From: Hysterangium stoloniferum
Lineage: Eukaryota; Basidiomycota; Agaricomycetes; Hysterangiales; Hysterangiaceae
DNA: 64,000 nt
NCBI GenBank assembly: GCA_015178975.1
Contig: WHVD01000057.1
Span: 434,001-498,000 of the forward strand
Reading direction: 5' to 3'
In this document: piece after piece, positions 24,597-36,100 of the stretch
How the letters are laid out: each line of letters starts with the position of its first letter
Numbering within the stretch: the first letter of the stretch is position 1
Notes under the pieces: generated by a model
Seen by the model: the letters and a program-made list of their open reading frames with translations, nothing else
What the model was told of the DNA's origin: nothing
Database searches by the model: none
Made by a program: the position numbers and the translations under genes

Positions 24597-24682
24597 TATA
24601 AAGAGAAATGGAGAATCACTCACCCCCTTCATAATGTTGGTGATAAAATAGGCTGGATCTACGATTTAGGAGATAATTATTA

Positions 24683-26290
24683 CAGTGACTTACAAAATGT
24701 ATCCAATGTTTTGTAGTTTCAGCTTATATATGCTATATCCCAGTAGATAAAATAGTAGAAATCACCAAACTATTTGTGAACATGACCAATCATCTATATA
24801 TTTATATGGTAGAATTATATTATGTAATATCCATATATGGAAACACTATGAATATTTTAATGGAGAGGGTTCATTGGATACGTTTTGTAACTGACAGGTT
24901 CCAGCATGAAAACCATGTGCCTATGGTGATTGTTTGCATTTGTTTATGTTTTTCAACATGTCATGTGATCATTCTATACAACAGTATAAGTAGAAGGGCT
25001 TTCTCAGCTAAGATTCCCTCAATTCTAACTATGCATCCCCTTTCCACTGCTGCCCAGTATGAGATTCTTTCTCTACTTGATGCTGGCCATTCTGCCAGAC
25101 ATATTTCAGTTTCTACTGGCTATAGTTATGCTACTATCTCTAGACTTTGTTCTAAACACCATTCCCACCTTTCTAAGTCCTCTGGTGGTCGTCCTTCCAA
25201 ACTCTCCACAACCAACATCCATTTTGCACAATGCCTTATCAGCTCTGGAAAGGCTGATACAGCTGTAGATGCAACAAAGGCACTTTGTACTATCACCAAC
25301 CAGTCACATCACTCAATGCTCAAACAGTGCATTGTGGACTCAAGGCATCTGGGATGAAGCCTGTGGTAAAGAAGAAAAGGCCTCTTCTTTCTAAGAGGCA
25401 TAGGAAGGAGAGGATGGATTTTGCTTTGGCACATCAGGATTGGACTGTGGAGGATTGGAAGAAGGTGGTGTGGTCTGATGAGACCAAAATTAATAGGCTG
25501 GGGTCAGATGGCAGGAAGTGGGTGTGGAAAAAGGCAGGGGAGGGCTTGAGTGACAGACTGGTTGAGGGAACCCTGAAGTTGGTGGTGGATCTTTAATGGT
25601 TTGGGGATGCATGCTGTGGGAGGGGGTTGGGTATGCATGCAAGATTGATGGAAAGATGGATGGGGATCTCTACATCCAGATTCTGGAGGATGACCTGCAA
25701 GCCAGTCTTAAGGACTATGGTAAATCTGCCAATGGTATCATCTTCCAGCAGGACAATGACCCCAAGCATACCTGCAAGAAGGCCCAGAATTGGTTCCAAG
25801 AAAATGGTTTCAGGGTTCTCTCATGGCCAGCACAGTCTCCTGACTTGAATCCCATTGAAAACCTATGGAATCACCTGAAGAGGAGGTTGGCAGGGTATGA
25901 GAATGCACCCCAGGGGATGGAAGAGTTGTGGGAGAGGGTGGTGGATGAATGGTACAGGACTGATGCAAAGGTGTGTCAGGATTTGATTGAAAATATGCCT
26001 AGGAGGGTTTCAGATGTATTAAAGGCAAAGGGTGGCTACACTAAGTACTAAATACTAGTAATTTCCTGTCTAAATGTGTCAGTTACAAAATGTATCCAAT
26101 GAACCCTCTCCATTGAAATATTCATAGTGTTGCCATATATGGATACTATGTAATATAATTCTACCATATGAATATATACATGATAGGTCATGTTCACAAA
26201 TACTTTGGTGATTTCTACTATTTTATCTACTGGGATATAGCATATATAAGCTGAAACTACAAAACATTGGATACGTTTTGTAAGTCACTG
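24683..26290 (+). mobile_element. Tc1/mariner copy B, full length (1608 bp)
   Basis: The ends are CAGTGACTTACAAAATGTAT and the inverted partner ...AGTCACTG, with TA at 24681-24682 and 26291-26292. The terminal inverted repeats are about 215 bp. Each has a second, inner copy of the end motif (for example GATACGTTTTGTAACTGACA near 24875 on the left and GTCAGTTACAAAATGTATCC near 26080 on the right). This is the paired-site (IR/DR) layout of some Tc1 elements. It encodes a transposase with two frame breaks. Confidence 0.85.
25031..26051 (+). pseudogene. Tc1 transposase (DD34E type), two frameshifts
   Basis: The start MHPLSTAAQYEIL gives an N-terminal helix-turn-helix, followed by a second DNA-binding region (GGRPSKLST). 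After a frame change near 25300 the frame gives VKKKRPLLSK and the first catalytic motif VVWSDETKIN. After a second change near 25590 it gives MVWGCM, then QQDNDPKHT (second aspartate) and SPDLNPIENLWN (glutamate). It ends KAKGGYTKY-stop. All three catalytic residues remain, so the damage is recent. The second break looks like loss of a single base in a T/G run ahead of the MVWG motif. Confidence 0.85.
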
Positions 26291-26440
26291 TATAAGATAA
26301 TAGTAAGCTTTGTACCTTAAATCTATTGAACAAGTTTCAACAGTGATATCTTCTAGGTGGAGGAAATATACACTTTTGATCAGAGCACATGTGCAGTCGT
26401 CATCCTTGATGGTTCGGGTGCTTGTCCTTGGGAAACCGGT

Positions 26441-28118
26441 TGTGAAAGGTATGGAGAAATACATACACTCAGGAAATATAGTCGGATGAGCTCTTACTAT
26501 ATTTCCTTTATTATTTCTGTTTTCTCTCTTTTATTATATCTATAATTAGTTCGACAACCTATGTATGCGGTACATCGACTCTTGTGGGCGCACACATGCC
26601 AGACTTATGTATTCTAGTGTTAAGTTCCCGAACAAAGCTCCACGGATAGTCCCGCGGAGGTTTCCGATAACTATTCCGAACATACACTTGCTTCCAGGAA
26701 TAGTCCCACGGAGTCCCCGGGTAATAGGTCCCGGGAAAGTTCCGGGGATTATTAGTACAAGGAACAGTGATATCAGAATAATTACCAGAAAGATATGGTG
26801 AACAACTGAGATGGACTTGGCTTCAGCTTATAGGCTGTGCCCTCGTACACTCATTCGGGTGTCCATATTTCGAGCTGACAGAATGCATACAGGAAGATAT
26901 AGGTTCCGGAGTTCCCGTGGGAGTTCTGGGAATCGAGTGTGCAGACAGACAAGAGGACTAGAGACTGTTCAAGGATCAAACTTGTTCGGGGGAAAACTAG
27001 TTCGAGATTGAAACTGGATTCTAAGTACATGAATATAGCAGACTTATATAGACTGTGAAATGTAATAATACCAAATCAGGTATTAATGAGAGGCAGAACT
27101 ATTAAACATAAAATGAAACAAGTAAATACTAAACTGGGAATTAGGGACGGAATGGAACAGGAGTGGAGAACGAATCATGACAGATCATTTAACCATAACT
27201 GGAGCGGGGCTCAGTTAGAGGGGTTCCGGAAGTCCGGTCGGAGTCCGGTGACTTGGTGCACAAGATAGTGTCGGGTATAGACAGGTTTGATGTGCAGGAG
27301 GTCCGGTGGAGTCCAGTGGGTTTTCTGATGACTGGTGTGTGAGACACAGAGACAGATCATAACAGGAGTGGGGTTCTATGCTCTGTTAGAGGGGTTCCAG
27401 GAGTCCGGTCGGAGTCCGGTGACTGGTACATAAGACACAGAGTGTCGGGTGTACATAGAGTGGAGTCCGGAGTCCGGTGGAGTCCGAGGACTGGTGTATG
27501 AGACAGAGAGCGTTAGGTGCAGACAGGTGGGGTGCATACAGAGAGTCAGGCATAAACAAGTTGACATGCGGGCTCCCGTGGGAACTCCGGTTGTTACTAT
27601 ACAATATAGAGGGTTGGGAGCATGTAGGATGGGGTCCGGGGGCCCGGAGGCCGGCGGGTTTTCCGGTTCCTGACATCTAGCGCCCGTAGTTTAGAACTCA
27701 GACACTTTTTACACCGCAACCACAACTTACCCAGACACCTGTTAGTGTCCTGTAAGTTGTGATTGGTGTATCGTCTCGACCGTCACAGATGGGCTTTAGC
27801 CATCTACTCAATCAGAGTTTCGAACTGTACCAGTCGAAACTCAATCCTTATCTCAATCCGCGAGGACTACATCCATGCTACTCTATTATTCGACTCTCTA
27901 GTTACTCTACTTTGCACTCGAGCAGTCGTTCAGAATCACACTTAACAGTCGATTCTACTTATTCGTTCTAGCTCTCTACCTTATTCTAGATAGCTACTTC
28001 TCTCTACCGTATTGAACTAAGTAGTCAATACACATTCAGTTTGTATTAGACTTAGACAGTCAATACATCTTAGTGTCGTACCTAAACAGTCGATATTCTT
28101 CGTATATAGAACGGTTAG
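26441..28118 (+). repeat. 5' LTR of the chromodomain Gypsy, split by a solo LTR
   Basis: It begins TGTGAAAGGTATGGAGAAAT, as does the 3' LTR at 39961 (TGTGAGAGGTATGGCGAAAT). The sequence runs to ...GTATTCTAG at 26617, is interrupted by 26618-27680, and resumes CGCCCGTAGTTTAG through ...CGTATATAGAACGGTTAG. Excluding the insertion it is about 615 bp, the same as the 3' LTR. Most differences between the two are C/T or G/A at CG sites. The exact 3' end is uncertain by several bases. Confidence 0.85.
26618..27675. mobile_element. Solo LTR, family S, copy 2 (1058 bp), inside the Gypsy 5' LTR
   Basis: It starts TGTTAAGTTCCCG and ends CCTGACA. TCTAG flanks it at 26613-26617 and 27676-27680, and the uninterrupted site is preserved in the 3' LTR at about 40131. 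It contains the family hallmark ACTTGGCTTCAGCTTATAGG near 26817. Where copy 1 has a 22-bp minisatellite and copy 3 a pentanucleotide array, this copy carries several repeats of GGAGTCCGGTGACT-like blocks between about 27230 and 27500. Confidence 0.88.
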
Positions 28119-29605
28119 CTTCTAAGCACGTAAATGACCACAGGCAAGAACCAAACGCCAAGATCTTCGATGACCCCAAGTAGTTCAAAACCTCGTCAAA
28201 GACCTGCAAGTCTGGAACCACCCCATAGCGTCACCATGAGGAAGTCTTCATTGACTTTTCAAGAAACAGTTCCTCCTGGAAGTTCCCCCAGAGCAGCAGC
28301 TGGACCATCAACGGACGCTCCCCCAAGTCCACGTGAAGAACATCCATCAACTGAGCAGTCGAACATTCCTGGAGCTAATGTCGAGACTACCCATTCTCTC
28401 GTTCCCGCCTAGGCAGGTCATCCTTAAGCAATTCTTTGGGGGTCATATGGTTTACGCTCAACCCATCGACTTACAATGGGAAGTGTACTATGCCAATCGA
28501 ATCCCTGCGGACCAGGTAACTCCCTTCGTGGAGGAGTACAATACGGATTACCCTCTTCTACCAGCGACTGTAGCAGTCTGGTTAGGTCATTATCAGGCCA
28601 TTTTATCGGCACAAGATCTATTCACGCGACCTGGAACCCTTGAGGATCTGACCCGTTCGATTCCCGAATGGTCAAGTGAGGTTACTTCTGTTATGGAAGA
28701 AGGAAGGACAATTCTTAAGCAAGAAGTGTTCTCTTTATTTCTCGAAGTGCTCTGCACACACGTTGACACGTTGCAAATCCTTCACGTCCTGCTCGGTGAG
28801 GATCACATCGTCCCCAAAGTTGACTACCAGTATATATACATCTGGATGTTGGAGGAGTCTCTTAACGGGATCACTCGGAATTCTTCGTTTGCATATTTTA
28901 CTTTAAGGGGTCAGTTAAGGCAAAATCAGAGGAGACTTGATAAGATGGTTTTAAAAGTGCTCTACCCTTATGGTGATTCCATCCAGGTACCCAATTTGCC
29001 CATCTCTACAACCAGTTCATTTGTTCGTACCCTGAATGGGTCTCCCGACACTTGTTTCCTTCATTCGCTCAATCGTCCCATTATTTTGCAAGACTTCCCG
29101 TCAGATATGAGGACGCAAGTTGCAGAACGTCTTCAGGAAAAGGGAATGGAAATCTGCACTCCCCTCTATCAACCTCAACCTCGTCGAGCTTTGAATACGG
29201 CCGAAATCGAGAGAGGAATTGCAATGGAACCTAGCCCTACCCCCCATCAGGGAATTCACTGTTCTCGTGTCGCGTTCGAATGGATTCTGAGTAATTCTAA
29301 TGTCGGTGATTAACAAGCTGCGACTAGGAATCAATCAGTCGCCAACAGGGGTCGACCGTCTTTCTCTACTGCATTCACTGAGGGTATAGCTGGTCAAGTT
29401 GCTGGTCGAGGATTGCTGAATCCAGTCGATCCCTGCCATTCCCTGCCGATCTCCTCAAACCCCTTTCTGCCAGCAGGAGGACCCCCTAGTAATTCATCCA
29501 GGAGTTCTAGTGCCTCAAGCTATGGAGGGAATTCAGGATGTGGGGGGCGTTACGGTAGAGTACCTAACTCTCCCTTTCAAACTCTGATGCAGCCTCGAGC
29601 CAGCG

Positions 29606-31626
29606 TGTTAGGATACACACACAGGCCGGGTTTCCGGAGAAACCCGCGGGATATCCAGTAGGACTTGGCTTCAGCTTATAGGCTGTGCCCTCACTAGATC
29701 ACGTTGTCCAATTTCAAACAGACAGACGGGGATCCTGGGGAGTCCAGGCGGGGTTCGTGGGTCATAGGTCATAAGTCAGAGGTCGTGGGTCGTAAGTCGG
29801 GGGTCGTGGGTTGTGAGTCGAGTTGGTTGAGAGAGGTAGATGCGCCGGAGCCCGTGGGCTCCGACTAGTGCAAACGATGTGAATCGAGTAAGGTTTTAGA
29901 GCGGAAAATATTATTAGATTACTGGGGGGAATCTAAGCTAATTTTCTGACTGGATTGTATGTACAACATCTGCCAGTTTATATAGACCATGGAGTGAATG
30001 ACATACCAAATCCAGTAATGGCAAAACGAAACTAACAAAACATGAAATGGGAGTAGTAAACACCAAATTGGTGTTAGGAACGGAACGGAACGGAACGGAA
30101 CGGAACGGAACGGAACGGAACGGAACGGAACGGAACGGAACGGAACGGAACGGAACGGAACGGAACGGAACGGAACGGAACGGAACGGAACGGAACGGAA
30201 CGGAACGGAACGGAACGGAACGAACAGAACGGAACAGGAACAGAACAGGAACAGAACAGAACAGAACAGAACAGAACAGAACAGAACAGAACAGAACAGA
30301 ACAGAACAGAACAGAACAGAACAGAACAGAACAGAACAGAACAGAACAGAAAAAAAAAAAACAGAACAGAACAGAACAGAACAGAACAGAACAGAACAGA
30401 ACAGAACAGAACAGAACAGAACAGAAAGAACAGAACAGAACAGAACAGAACAGAACAGAACAGAACAGAACAGAACAGAACAGAACAGAACAGAACAGAA
30501 CAGAACAGAACAGAACAGAACAGAACGGAACAGGAACAGAACAGAACAGAACAGAACAGAACAGAACAGAACAGAACAGAACAGAACAGAACAGAACAGA
30601 ACAGAACAGAACGGAAAGGAACAGAACAGAACAGAACAGAACAGAACAGAACAGAACAGAACAGAACAGAACAGAACAGAACAGAACAGAACAGAACAGA
30701 ACAGAACAGAACAGAACAGAACAGAAAACAGAACAGAACAGAACAGAACAGAACAGAACAGAACAGAACAGAACAGAACAGAACAGAACAGAACAGAACA
30801 GACAGAACAGAACAGAACAGAACAGAACAGAACAGAACAGAACAGAACAGAACAGAACAGAACAGAACAGAACAGAACAGAACAGAACAGAACAGAACAG
30901 AACAGAACAGAACAGAACAGAACAGAACAGAACAGAACAGAACAGAACAGAACAGAACAGAACAGAACAGAACAGAACAGAACAGAACAGAACAGAACAG
31001 AACAGAACAGAACAGAACAGAACAGAACAGAACAGAACAGAACAGAACAGAACAGAACAGAACAGAACAGAACAGAACAGAACAGAACAGAACAGAACAG
31101 AACAGAACAGAACAGAACAGAACAGAACAGAACAGAACAGAACAGAACAGAACAGAAGAACAGGAACAGAACAGAACAGAACAGAACAGAACAGAACAGA
31201 ACGGAAAGGAACAGAACAGAACAGAACAGAACAGAACGGAATGGAACGGAACAGAACGGAATGGAACGGAACGGAGTGGAGTCCAAATCATGACAAAGCA
31301 TAACCCATAACGGGAAACAGAGCGGGAGCGGAGTCCTAAATCGTGACAGGTCATTTGACTAAAATGGGAATGGGGCTCGATTAGAGCGGTGACGGGATTC
31401 TAAGTGGGGTCCAGTGACTGATACGTGGGACGAAGATGGACATAGACAGAGATGGAGTCCGGGGGAAGTCCGGTGACTGATATGTGTCATAATGAGGTCG
31501 AACGTAATGAGTCTTGACATGACGGAGTCCAGGCGGGAAATCCTATAAACAGATGATTGGTGCTTGTAGCGCGTGGGGGCGTACGGGTTAGTGCCCAGAG
31601 TCTGGCAGGATTGTCCGGTCGTAACA
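29606..31626. mobile_element. Solo LTR, family S, copy 3 (2021 bp), inside Gypsy gag
   Basis: It begins TGTTAGGATACAC and ends GGTCGTAACA, flanked by CAGCG at 29601-29605 and 31627-31631. Its outer parts align with copy 1 across the hallmark (ACTTGGCTTCAGCTTATAGG), the block 'tttagagcggaaa', the tract 'gactggattgtatgtacaac' and the 3' third (GGTTAGTGCCCAGAGTCTGG). It is longer than copy 1 because of a roughly 1.2-kb pentanucleotide array in a position where copy 1 has only a few GGAAT-like units. Confidence 0.88.
30077..31277. repeat. Pentanucleotide array (CGGAA / CAGAA), about 240 units
   Basis: About 30 CGGAA units at the left change to a long block of CAGAA units, with a few interruptions: an A-run at 30350-30361, single-base gaps, and isolated CGGAA units. 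At the right it returns to CGGAA/TGGAA. The pattern suggests spread of one variant by slippage or unequal exchange. The unit length of five, without stop codons, creates very long open frames on both strands (repeating NRTEQ / LFCSV), which are not genes. Confidence 0.95.
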
Positions 31627-33137
31627 CAGCGCGCCTATCGATGACTTACCTAAGCACAAAAGGATCGCTCTTAACACCAATGACATCAAGATAAAATGGT
31701 CAGACCTTCCCGAATACGATGGAACTCAATCCAAGGCATTGGATTACATCATGGATATTATGAGTCTCTCGGAGATCTCAGACTCCATGAGCACGTTGTT
31801 GGGAGTTGCTCTGCCAAGATGACTTACCGGCGATGCCAAGATCTGGTGGAGCACCCTAGACCGTGAACATCGCACTGAATTCAGTCGATCTTACGGATCG
31901 TATCTTTGGGGTATTGTAGAAGGATTACTTGGAACTCGTTGGTGCGAATCCTTAGCTCTAGAATGGGAAGCCATGAAATTTCGACAAATCGGTCACAATC
32001 GTGAGACACCCGTTCATTACATTCAGTGGAGGGTCAAGCTCTATTGATTCTTGTATGGGTTCCACCAAAACCAGAAGGACGAAACGCGCAGACTCATCCT
32101 GATGCTGCCCACGGAATGACTTTACCTTCTACAGGGACAACCTATTGACAACATCATGAGTCTGCAGACTTATGTGAACAATTTACAAGAGGCTCTGATT
32201 AACGCTTGGGTTCAAACACATCGAGAGCGTTATCGGTTCCAAAAACCCAGAGTCATGATTGCCGAGCAAGATGAGTCGGATCCCTGGCATGAGGAAGAAC
32301 ACTCTGGAGGAATCAACCCCGCTAACTGAGGCCACATCCTCCTTGGCGAACTCGAGGATAAAACTGTCCCTAGGAGATCGAACGTGAAGCAGGGTAAGAA
32401 ACATGGCAAGTTCTTTTTCAAACGAAGTGACAAGAAAAGCGTCACCAAACCCCCGAAGGAGTGTTGGATTTGTGGGAGTTTAGAGCATTTCAAGATCGAC
32501 TGCCCCCACGCGGGCAGGATGTCACACTATGTCTCTATTAACAAATGCTCCACGCAGAACCCAATGGAGGAAGTGGAGGATCAAAGGGCTTATGAAACGG
32601 TTTATGGATTAAGCGTACAGGGACAAGTACATAACATTGATGAGGAATCGATTTTCATTTCTGTCTACCTTCCTCAGTCAGAGGACAACATCGTTTCAGA
32701 CGTGAATGCATCTTCGAATGAGAACAAGACATCGCAATTTTATGTTTCTATATCAGACCGTGATTTTCTCGAGAAAGGAGACTGGCTAGACGCTCATCGT
32801 CAGAACCATGAAGGTCTGACTGAGACGAGAGTTTTATCGCGACCTGAACCTCCCACCATTGAGGAAATTGTTAACGAGGAAGCTTTTGCAAACCGATCCA
32901 AGGAAATAAGTCAGACCTACATTATAGAAGACCCCTCTGAGTCAGAGGGATCGGAGGAGGAGAGCTTCCCCTTCGACCCAGGGCAATTACCTGACTTAAT
33001 TCCTTGCGAGGAGTCAGACTCTGAAGCGGATGACTCTATTTTGAAAGCTACTCCAAGGTACCTAACAGTAGACGTATCAGGAGGAACATCAAACTGGCTA
33101 CAAGAAAAGAAAGCAAAAGACCTAGAGTCCAATACCC

Positions 33138-36100
33138 TCGATCCAGTCAGCTTATGAAGGAGGATTCGACTATTATCTATCGCAGAAGGGACCCTCCAGG
33201 TGGATATTCCAGTATTGGGACTTCAGCATTACATGTCTACGGACGTGTAGGGAACTCAGAAGTCTCAAATCCTATTAAATTAGGCTGGATGCTGGGGCTG
33301 ACCTCTCCTTAATTTCGGAGGACTTCTATAAGGAACTAGAGGACCGCCCCAAGCTCAAGCAAGGACTCAAGCTGCACCTTGTACAACTTACCGGTAATGC
33401 CAAAGTATTAGGATACATCAACATCCCCATTTATCTTGAGGATGACACCGGTATGCTCCTTAAATTTACCACCGAAATGTACGTTGTCCGAGGTATGACC
33501 GTCCCAATTCTTCTTGGAGAAGACTTCCACATGAACTACAAGATCGGGACACTGCGAGACCAACCGCTGGGCTCTAGATTGATTTTGCCTGGGAGAGCAG
33601 GATCTATCCCAGCCAGTTCTTCCAAGGAGCCGCAGCCTTTAGCCTTTTTGATCAGCAAGATCCCCCTTGAGGAGCTAGCCAATGACTCACCTGAATTGAC
33701 TTCCAAACCAGACAAAGGAGTGCATACTGAAAGAGTCGCACAGGCCCTACAGGATTGTACTATAGAACCGGAATCGGCTCGATTAGTACCAATCTTTGTA
33801 GGAGATCTTATTGGTGACCAATGGATAGTCGAGGGAGTTGTCTTGCAGAATGACGATGGGAGTATATTAGCTGCTCCCACCACCGCCATCTCTAGGGAAC
33901 GCGCCACGATACCTCTCGCTAATCCCTCTCTGACGCCAAGAATCATCAGACGAGGGGAAACAGTTGGACTAATTCACAATGCGAGCAAATGGGCCCAGAC
34001 CCCTAGATCTTCGACTGAGAAAGCATCAATGCAGTCAATGGCAACCAAGATCGCCCATCTCGTCGAAAGTCTATCAAGAATAGAAGAGGAGCGTATCCTT
34101 AATCCTCAATCTTCCGGACTGCCCCCAGAATGGGAACTTGCAGATGATTTTGACCCGGCAGGCCCTAAAACATCAGAGGTTGCCACCATGGAGACATTTT
34201 GTGCGGAATATCTGCATAAGCTGGTTAACTTAGGACCTGACATCCCTACCGACATCTCCTCCTGCTTGGAGTCGGTATTAACTAAGAATGTCCTAGCCTT
34301 CAGAGTAGACGGGCATTTGGGACAAGTAGATATCAAGGTCAATGTCCCGTTGAAAGAGGGCGTGCAACCTATTTCAATGTCAATGTTTACAACCTCCCCA
34401 GCTAATAGGAAAGTCATCAATGAACAAATGGATACTTGGTTCCAACAGGGGGTAATCGAACCGTCCAAGAGTCCTTGAGGGGTGCCAGCCTTTGTCGTCT
34501 ATCGCAACGGGAAACCATGAGTAGTGATCGACTATAGAAAGTTGAACAGCCTAACAGTTCCTGATGAATTTCCACTGCCATGCCAGTCAGAAATCATGCA
34601 AGTGCTCTTGGGATCTAACATCTTATCTTCCTTCGATGCACTAGCCAGTTTTACCCAACTTGAAATGTTAGAGGAAGACAAGCCGAAGACCGCCTTCAGA
34701 GCCCATTGAGGACTGTGGCAATTCAGGAGAATGCCCTTTGGACTTCGTAATGGACCTTCTATATTCCAAAGGGTTATGCAAACCGTACTTGCACCTTACC
34801 TATGGATATTCTGCCTAGTTTATATTGATGACATCATGATCTTTTCTAAGACATGGGACGATCATCTAGAGCATTTAGACCAGGTTCTACAGGCCATAAT
34901 TGCAGCAGGAATCACTCTCTCGCCAAAAAAGTGCTATGTGGGGTATAATTCGATTCTACTACTAGGACATAAGGTGTCTAGACTCGGCTTTTCAACCCAT
35001 CAAGAAAAGGTTGCCGCTATATTAGAATTAGCTACGCCTTCTAAGATAGCCGATCTCCAACGTTTTCTAGGGATGGTTTTGTACTTCTCTGCTTACATAC
35101 CATTTTACTCCTGGACGGTTGCTCCACTTTTCAACCTCTTGAAGAAAGGAGTTTGTTGGGATTGGGATTCTGAACACGCCTGAGCTTTTGAAGACATCAA
35201 GGTTGCGTTGAGCTCAGCTCCAGTACTTGGACACCCCGCGAGTGGTATGCCTTATCGGTTATACACATTCACTTCGGACTTCGCACTAGGATGTTGTCTT
35301 CAACAAATACAGAAAATGACACTTAAGGACCTAAAGGATATGAAAATTTATGCCCAAGCAAGAGCAGCTTTCGATCAATCACGAGACATGCCCATCTTTG
35401 TTACTCATTATAAAACCAAGGAGCCGGAATTCACTTGGACGGATTCCTGGGCTGCAGATTCTGACAACACCAGTGTCACGGTTGAACGTGTTATCGCCTA
35501 TTGGAGCTGTACGCTCAAGAAAGCAGAGTGTAACTATTCAGCCACAGAGCGAGAAGCGTTAGCCGCTAAAGAAGGATTAGTCCATTTCCAGCCCTTTATC
35601 GAAGGAGAACATATCCTTTTGATCACCGACCATGCGGCGTTACAATGGGCCAGATCTTACGAGAATACCAATCGTCGACTGGCCGCATGGGGGGCAGTAT
35701 ACGCTGCATACCCCGGTCTGGAAATCCTACATAGAGCAGGACAGATATACCTGACTATGCTAGCCCCACGAGAGACGACCTCTTACCGATCGTAGTGGAT
35801 TCTCACAACCGGAATGATGATGAGATGTTATGGGAGAACAAACCAGCAGAAAAGGCCATCTTTCTCACTCACCACGAGTTAGTTGAACCAGTTGGAACCA
35901 TGGAAGAGGTCCCCCAAACTAAATGGGACTTGCACAACCTCCCCAGGAATGATGAAACCGATGAAACAAATTTTACTCTCTCGAATCCACAATTGCTTAT
36001 AGAGATCGACGAAAATTACGCTAAGGAACTTCGCGATGGATACCAGAAGGATCCTGCCTTCAGAAATCATTATGCCACCGATCCCATTTCTCCAAACATG

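Larger units (their letters stand above)
28134..33157 (+). pseudogene. Gypsy gag polyprotein, interrupted and decayed
   Basis: The start codon MTTGKNQTPRSS is 15 bases after the LTR. A proline/serine-rich N terminus is followed, after a +1 frame change near 28410, by a folded region (RQVILKQFFGGHMVYAQPID) and then a TAA at 29311. The frame runs on into a second solo LTR at 29606. Removing that LTR and one target copy joins QPRAS to PIDDLPKHK in frame. The rest contains four TGA codons (31820, 32045, 32117, 32327), a conserved capsid-like part with WWSTL, and the CCHC knuckle CWICGSLEHFKIDC near 32464. An acidic tail follows. The gag is unusually long. Confidence 0.75.

Noticed and set aside
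30047-31354. Open frames of more than 400 codons on both strands (NRTEQ and LFCSV repeats)
   Set aside because: They exist only because a stop-free 5-base unit is repeated about 240 times. There is no other composition signal, and they lie inside an LTR.
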